The notes beneath the pieces were generated by a model that was not told the origin of the DNA, made no database searches, and worked only from the letters and a program-made list of their open reading frames with translations. A DNA stretch of 64,000 nucleotides, from NCBI GenBank assembly GCA_949317995.1, contig OX439051.1, forward strand, positions 39,187,250 to 39,251,249. The letters run 5' to 3'. The translations under genes and the position numbers were made by a program. Positions 60,459 to 64,000 of this stretch are shown one piece after another (positions within the stretch are counted from its first letter, which is position 1; each line of letters starts with the position of its first letter). The stretch is from Acholoe squamosa. Its lineage: Eukaryota; Annelida; Polychaeta; Phyllodocida; Polynoidae.

Positions 60459-60638
60459 TTAGGCCCATTTTCCACCAACCGATATGGGCCCTGTATCGGC
60501 CGACGGTAGCGTCCACTGTGGGTCTGTTGGCCATGTCTCTCCATTGGAACCTATGGCAGCCCTGTCGGCCGAGTTGGTACTTTGGTGCAGCTATCGGCCG
60601 ACAGAGGGACCATATCGGGTGGTGGAAATCGGCCCTAA
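60459..60638. mobile_element. 180-bp MITE with about 45-bp inverted ends
   Basis: TTAGGCCCATTTTCCACCAA on the left pairs with TGGTGGAAATCGGCCCTAA on the right, and the pairing continues inward (CCGATATGG and TCGGCCGAC). Only about 80 bp lies between arms, so it is almost a complete hairpin. Frames across it are not genes. Confidence 0.8.
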
Positions 60639-61030
60639 CCCTTACTCCCTCTCTCCCCCATCCTCTCCCACATCCCCCTCGGACATAGCACGCCCCCCCC
60701 CTGTAGCTCACCGCGTCCCCTCCCTCTTTACCCCCGCCCCCAACCCACCACTATTCTCCGAACAACCTCTCTCCTCTCCTCTCTGCGACACCCCCCCCCC
60801 TTATCAACTTGCCCTCATTCCACATCCGCCCTTCCTTCCACTCCCCCTCTCCCTCCCACTATTCCCTGTTTGTCCCCCACCCTTCCACCCCACCCTCCGC
60901 CTATACCCTCCTCCCCATTCATTTCCCATCCCCACCCCTGTCAGCTCTCCACTCCCGGCCCCTCCCCACTCCTCCCCCGTCGGTTGGTCGGCGTGGGCCG
61001 CGGTCCCTGCGTCATGGGAGCAGCTCTTGA
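60639..61030. repeat. CT-rich (pyrimidine) tract upstream of the neuropeptide gene
   Basis: The plus strand is overwhelmingly C and T (CCCTCTCCCACC-type) for about 350 bases, ending about 60 bases before the TATA box. Open Pro/Ser/Leu-rich frames here are compositional. Confidence 0.7.
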
Positions 61031-61037
61031 GGCGTTC

Positions 61038-61099
61038 ATTGGCCGCTCACACCAGCGCGCCACCTGTGTCCAGGTGGGGAACTAACGGCGCCGTATAAG
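61038..61099 (+). promoter_or_regulatory. Core promoter of the neuropeptide gene
   Basis: Inverted CCAAT (ATTGG, 61038-61042), paired inverted E-boxes CACCTG and CAGGTG (61061-61066 and 61071-61076, four bases apart) and a TATA box TATAAG (61094-61099) lie in order, placing transcription start near 61125 and leaving a 5' UTR of about 280 bases if unspliced. CACCTG pairs are sites for E-protein bHLH activators and for ZEB/Snail-type zinc-finger repressors. The motifs are seen; use is inferred. Confidence 0.55.
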
Positions 61100-61403
61100 A
61101 CTATGGTGTAAGGAGTGAGGAACTCCAGAACTGGTCAGTGCATTAACTGCTACTACTACTCCTCAATACCATAGGATACAGAGAGAGAGAGAGCTGCTCA
61201 AGTAGGGGAGTAGACGCAGGAGCAGCTCAGTGACAGGGAATTCTCCTCCAGGCGTTCAACTACCACTGTTAATACATACATAGGAACAAGAGGAACGCAG
61301 CTACACGCACCTACCGCGCCCTGAGCGCAAGGCGGGAGTTCCACCACTCCCCCCACTCCCACTCAGTGACTGATTTCAGTTTAACACAAACTTTAATACC
61401 ATC

Positions 61404-62459
61404 ATGAGGCTCTCACTTGCCCTTCTCGCCGCCATGGCCACCATTCTCTGCGATCAGGTGATCTCGGCGGAAGCGGAAGTCGACGTCGTTGCCCTGGAGG
61501 AGATGGTAAAGCGCGGCTCGATGATGCCGCGTTTGGGGAAGCGGCTGCCCCGCCTGGGGAAACGCGTCATGATGCCCCGCCTGGGAAGGGCAATGATGCC
61601 CCGCCTGGGCAAGAGACTGCCCCGCCTGGGAAAACGCATGGATGGAGAAGCTGAGACTGCAGCAGAATTGTATAATGAATGGAAACGCCTGCCGCGCCTG
61701 GGAAAACGTCTCCCGAGGCTGGGGAAACGGAAGGATGAAATGCTGCTGGAGGAACTCGAAAAACGCCTGCCCCGTCTGGGAAAACGCTACGACGAGGACG
61801 ACGCCGAAGTCGATGATGAAAATGATGTCATTGAGGAGTGGAAGCGGCTGCCACGTCTAGGAAAACGTTTGGAGAGTGAGCTGCAAGATGCAATGGTGGA
61901 AATGGAGATCAAACGTGCATTCCCCCGACTAGGACGCGCCTCTGACGATTTTGATGAGGATGACAGTGACATTTTCTCCACAGACAAAAGATTGCCGCGG
62001 TTAGGTAAAAGATTCGATGAAGCAGATTTGATGGACGCTGAAAAACGTTTGCCACGTCTTGGAAAACGTCTGCCACGTCTTGGTAAGCGTTCTGACGTAG
62101 CAGGCGACGATGACGTAACAATGGCGGCCGACAAACGTCTGCCGCGCATCGGAAAGAGGCTGGAGGGCGCCGATTTGGAGGAGGTCCTCTTTTCTTCCGC
62201 TGATAAGCGCCTGCCGCGCATGGGCAAACGCGGGGACGAGGAGGACGTTTTTGACACTGACAAGCGGCTGCCGCGCATGGGCAAGCGTCTGCCGCGTCTG
62301 GGGAAAAAGTCAGACTCACAGGAACTCTTTGAGGCGTGGAAACGTCTACCCAGAATGGGAAAAAGAATGGACGAAGAGGACGAGGAACAACAAGTAGATA
62401 AAAGGCTACCACGACTTGGGAAAAGGCTACCACGACTGGGAAAACGGGAGGAGCAGTAA
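61404..62459 (+). CDS. Neuropeptide precursor with 20 PRL/PRM/PRI-amide copies
   Basis: 351 residues from one uninterrupted coding exon. Residues 1-22 form a signal peptide; no cysteine follows it. The rest alternates short peptides ending in Gly (amide donor) before KR, KK or single R with acidic spacers rich in Asp and Glu. I count 20 predicted amidated peptides: LPRL-NH2 twelve times, LPRM-NH2 three times, LPRI-NH2 once, three MMPRL-type (GSMMPRL, VMMPRL, AMMPRL) and one AFPRL. Several copies stand back to back (LPRLGKRLPRLGKR). VMMPRLGR and AFPRLGR use a monobasic site. Processing by prohormone convertase, carboxypeptidase and amidating enzyme in the secretory pathway is expected. AFPRL resembles the C-terminus of lophotrochozoan SCP (AFPRM-NH2) and PRX-amides generally, but the architecture, with many tetrapeptides and no cysteine domain, is not that of SCP. 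I do not recognise a named family. Confidence 0.93.
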   Translation: MRLSLALLAAMATILCDQVISAEAEVDVVALEEMVKRGSMMPRLGKRLPRLGKRVMMPRLGRAMMPRLGKRLPRLGKRMDGEAETAAELYNEWKRLPRLGKRLPRLGKRKDEMLLEELEKRLPRLGKRYDEDDAEVDDENDVIEEWKRLPRLGKRLESELQDAMVEMEIKRAFPRLGRASDDFDEDDSDIFSTDKRLPRLGKRFDEADLMDAEKRLPRLGKRLPRLGKRSDVAGDDDVTMAADKRLPRIGKRLEGADLEEVLFSSADKRLPRMGKRGDEEDVFDTDKRLPRMGKRLPRLGKKSDSQELFEAWKRLPRMGKRMDEEDEEQQVDKRLPRLGKRLPRLGKREEQ

Positions 62460-62868
62460 GTAATGACAGTTCTAAAACACTGCTCCATCCCATAGAACTA
62501 TTAGACAAAAATAATATTTATAAAATGTAAAAAAAAAAAAAAGAAAGAAATAGAGAATTATTCATTATAAGCGGTTTCTATTGACACTATGCCAGCAGCC
62601 AAGATGTTGAGAGAATCTGAACACCAAAGGAGCTTTTTAGTCATATTGCTAAGTACCATCTGTATCGATAAGAAATGATAATGACACTTCTGAAATGCAT
62701 TCTACCATCAAGGTGGTGATATGCCGATAAGAACACCCCAGCCTGAGGCGATTGCTCTAAAGCACTCATCTTTCTTACAACAACTGCCATTTTACAAGGG
62801 ACACTATATTTCTAAAACCATTGCTGTATCATAAATAGGTAAGTCCCCTCACATCCACACTATGTGTG
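62460..62868 (+). other. 3' UTR and downstream flank of the neuropeptide gene
   Basis: Follows the TAA at 62457. An A-run at about 62530-62543 preceded by TATTTATAAAATG may be near the cleavage site; no canonical AATAAA is close. No other feature. Confidence 0.4.
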
Positions 62869-62924
62869 TGACGTAACACTCATGACGTAGGGGATGACGT
62901 CATGACGTTATGACGGTGACGTCA
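62869..62924. promoter_or_regulatory. Cluster of cAMP-response elements
   Basis: Within 56 bases: TGACGTAA (62869), TGACGTAG (62883), perfect CRE TGACGTCA (62895-62902), TGACGTTA (62903) and a second perfect CRE TGACGTCA (62917-62924). Two perfect palindromic sites and three variants in such a short span are unlikely by chance in this AT-rich setting. It lies about 410 bases past the stop codon of the neuropeptide gene and may be its enhancer, or the promoter of a gene to the right of the window. Confidence 0.55.
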
Positions 62925-63433
62925 CCACGCCAGTACTGTACGATGTATATTACTGTTCTGAACTTTTATACTAGCCCTGCTTATCATAATCATTATGATA
63001 GGAATGATAAAAGTATGATAATATACCAACAAATATCTGTCCATTTTTCCACATTCCATTGTTGTTGAACGGGTAAAGTATGTGTATGAATATGAATATC
63101 AGTCCTTACCATATTATGCACTTTTAGTATGTGAAAAGAAAATACCAACTTCCAGACTCAGACAGTTTTCCATTGATGGAATCGTTGTTTCATATTTTCA
63201 ATGCCACATATTTATTTTTGAATTGTTAACCTTGAAAACTGTGAAACTTATTTTTGTTATATAAAAGAGGATATTAACTGCAGAAAAAATTAAAATGATT
63301 AGTTATATGTTAATCTTTCCGTGTGTCTTTTAGAAGCATGCTTAAGATGGATAGACATAGCACAGGATCGATAGAGGAGTCACAATTATAAATGCATTTC
63401 TGATACAATAATGTTGGATTTTATTTGACCACA
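62925..63433. other. Intergenic, no gene seen
   Basis: AT-rich; no recognisable exon. Confidence 0.4.
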
Positions 63434-63698
63434 CCCAGGTAGCACAGAGACATTGGCATAACGTTGGGCTGATGTTGGCCCAACCATCGGCTTTACATAG
63501 GCTGCCCATCCTGCCTACGTAGGCCCGACAGTGCCAACCAAATGCCAATATAGGCCCAACGTTTGCTTTTGGTCAGCAAACATCAGCATCGGCAAATGGT
63601 CGGCCATAGGGGCCTACGTAAACCCGATGGGCAGCCAACATTGGCCCGACGTTGGCCCAATGCATCGGGCCAATGCAAGTTTTTGTGTGCTACCTGGG
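63434..63698. mobile_element. 265-bp palindromic MITE, CCCAGGTAGCACA ends
   Basis: CCCAGGTAGCACA at 63434 and TGTGCTACCTGGG ending 63698 are perfect inverted ends. The interior is made of GTTGGCCCAACG, GGCCTACGTAGG-like and TCGGGCCAATG motifs in both orientations. Related ends occur at 53813 and 55962. Confidence 0.8.
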
Positions 63699-63807
63699 CA
63701 GGAACTATATTACACTATATTTCATCTTGTTAGACACATTTAAACCAAGCCTCAATCATAGCCAAACCTTAAACATAAATGTGTCAGAATCTCACGTTAA
63801 ACCTTTT

Positions 63808-63900
63808 GTCACCCAGTGGGCACAGAATCAACGTTGAAATAACCTTATCAAACAGTATCCAAAGTTGTTTCAACGTTGATTCGACGTTCTTCTGGCAGGC
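63808..63900. repeat. Short inverted repeat (AATCAACGTTGAAATAAC type)
   Basis: CACCCAGTGGGCACAGAATC begins the unit; AATCAACGTTGAAATAAC and GTTGTTTCAACGTTGATT are its inverted arms, about 20 bases apart. Probably another small MITE or a fragment of one. Confidence 0.6.
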
Positions 63901-64000
63901 CTATGTACATGTGTTACAGTACCATACCTAAGTTCTACTCAATTTAATCTGTTTTGAGATTAACTCATCTTTCTTACAACAACTAAATTATTTCCACATC

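Noticed and set aside
60196-61098. Frames of 171-204 codons on both strands upstream of the neuropeptide gene
   Set aside because: They cross a near-perfect MITE hairpin and a long CT tract; composition explains the lack of stops.
61787-62508. Minus-strand open frames of 233 and 199 codons over the neuropeptide gene
   Set aside because: They are the antisense of the repetitive LPRLGKR coding sequence; the plus-strand protein has a signal peptide and coherent processing sites.

Overview
This is an animal nuclear genome window, most likely from a marine invertebrate. The evidence is GT-AG introns, sparse genes, an APE-endonuclease LINE, Gypsy-type LTR retroelement debris, many TTAA-flanked and inverted-repeat non-autonomous transposons, and a single-exon neuropeptide precursor full of dibasic-flanked amidated peptides. 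I cannot name the species. The PRL/PRM-amide peptides fit a lophotrochozoan, but other invertebrate phyla are not excluded.

Layout. 1-9468: two nearly identical direct copies (1-2699 and 6766-9468) of a decayed minus-strand Gypsy pol fragment that has lost its reverse transcriptase, separated by about 4 kb that includes a 43-bp-arm hairpin and a decayed, possibly env-like, coding stretch. 9467-11080: an LTR-like segment followed by a decayed reading frame. 11312-16229: a promoter-like motif cluster and a five-exon gene for a secreted EEP-fold phosphodiesterase of the bacterial-type sphingomyelinase C class. A complete TTAA-flanked transposon sits in its intron 1. 16.2-25.8 kb: intergenic, with dispersed repeats. 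25.8-32.5 kb: a unit bounded by inverted repeats, containing an 86-bp tandem repeat and a 4.7-kb array of a 30-bp minisatellite with a higher-order period near 1.75 kb. 32.5-42.9 kb: mostly featureless, with a CpG-bearing promoter-like patch near 35.2-36.1 kb and several MITEs.

42.9-47.9 kb: two copies of an inverted-repeat element, the second split by a nearly full-length LINE (906-codon ORF2-type protein, minus strand). 49.2-51.8 kb: a ~176-bp repeat dense in TCAAGGTCA nuclear-receptor half-sites, interwoven with a fold-back element with ~400-bp arms. 53-60.6 kb: tandem repeats, microsatellites and MITEs. 61.0-62.9 kb: a neuropeptide gene with a TATA box, paired E-boxes, a 351-residue precursor encoding 20 short PRL/PRM/PRI-amides, and a downstream cluster of cAMP-response elements.

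Only two host protein genes are well supported: the SMase-C-like gene and the neuropeptide gene. They do not appear functionally linked. The rest of the window is mobile-element and tandem-repeat architecture. Several of those repeats carry ready-made transcription-factor sites: RFX X-boxes in a piggyBac-like family, and ERR/SF-1-type half-sites in the 176-bp repeat.
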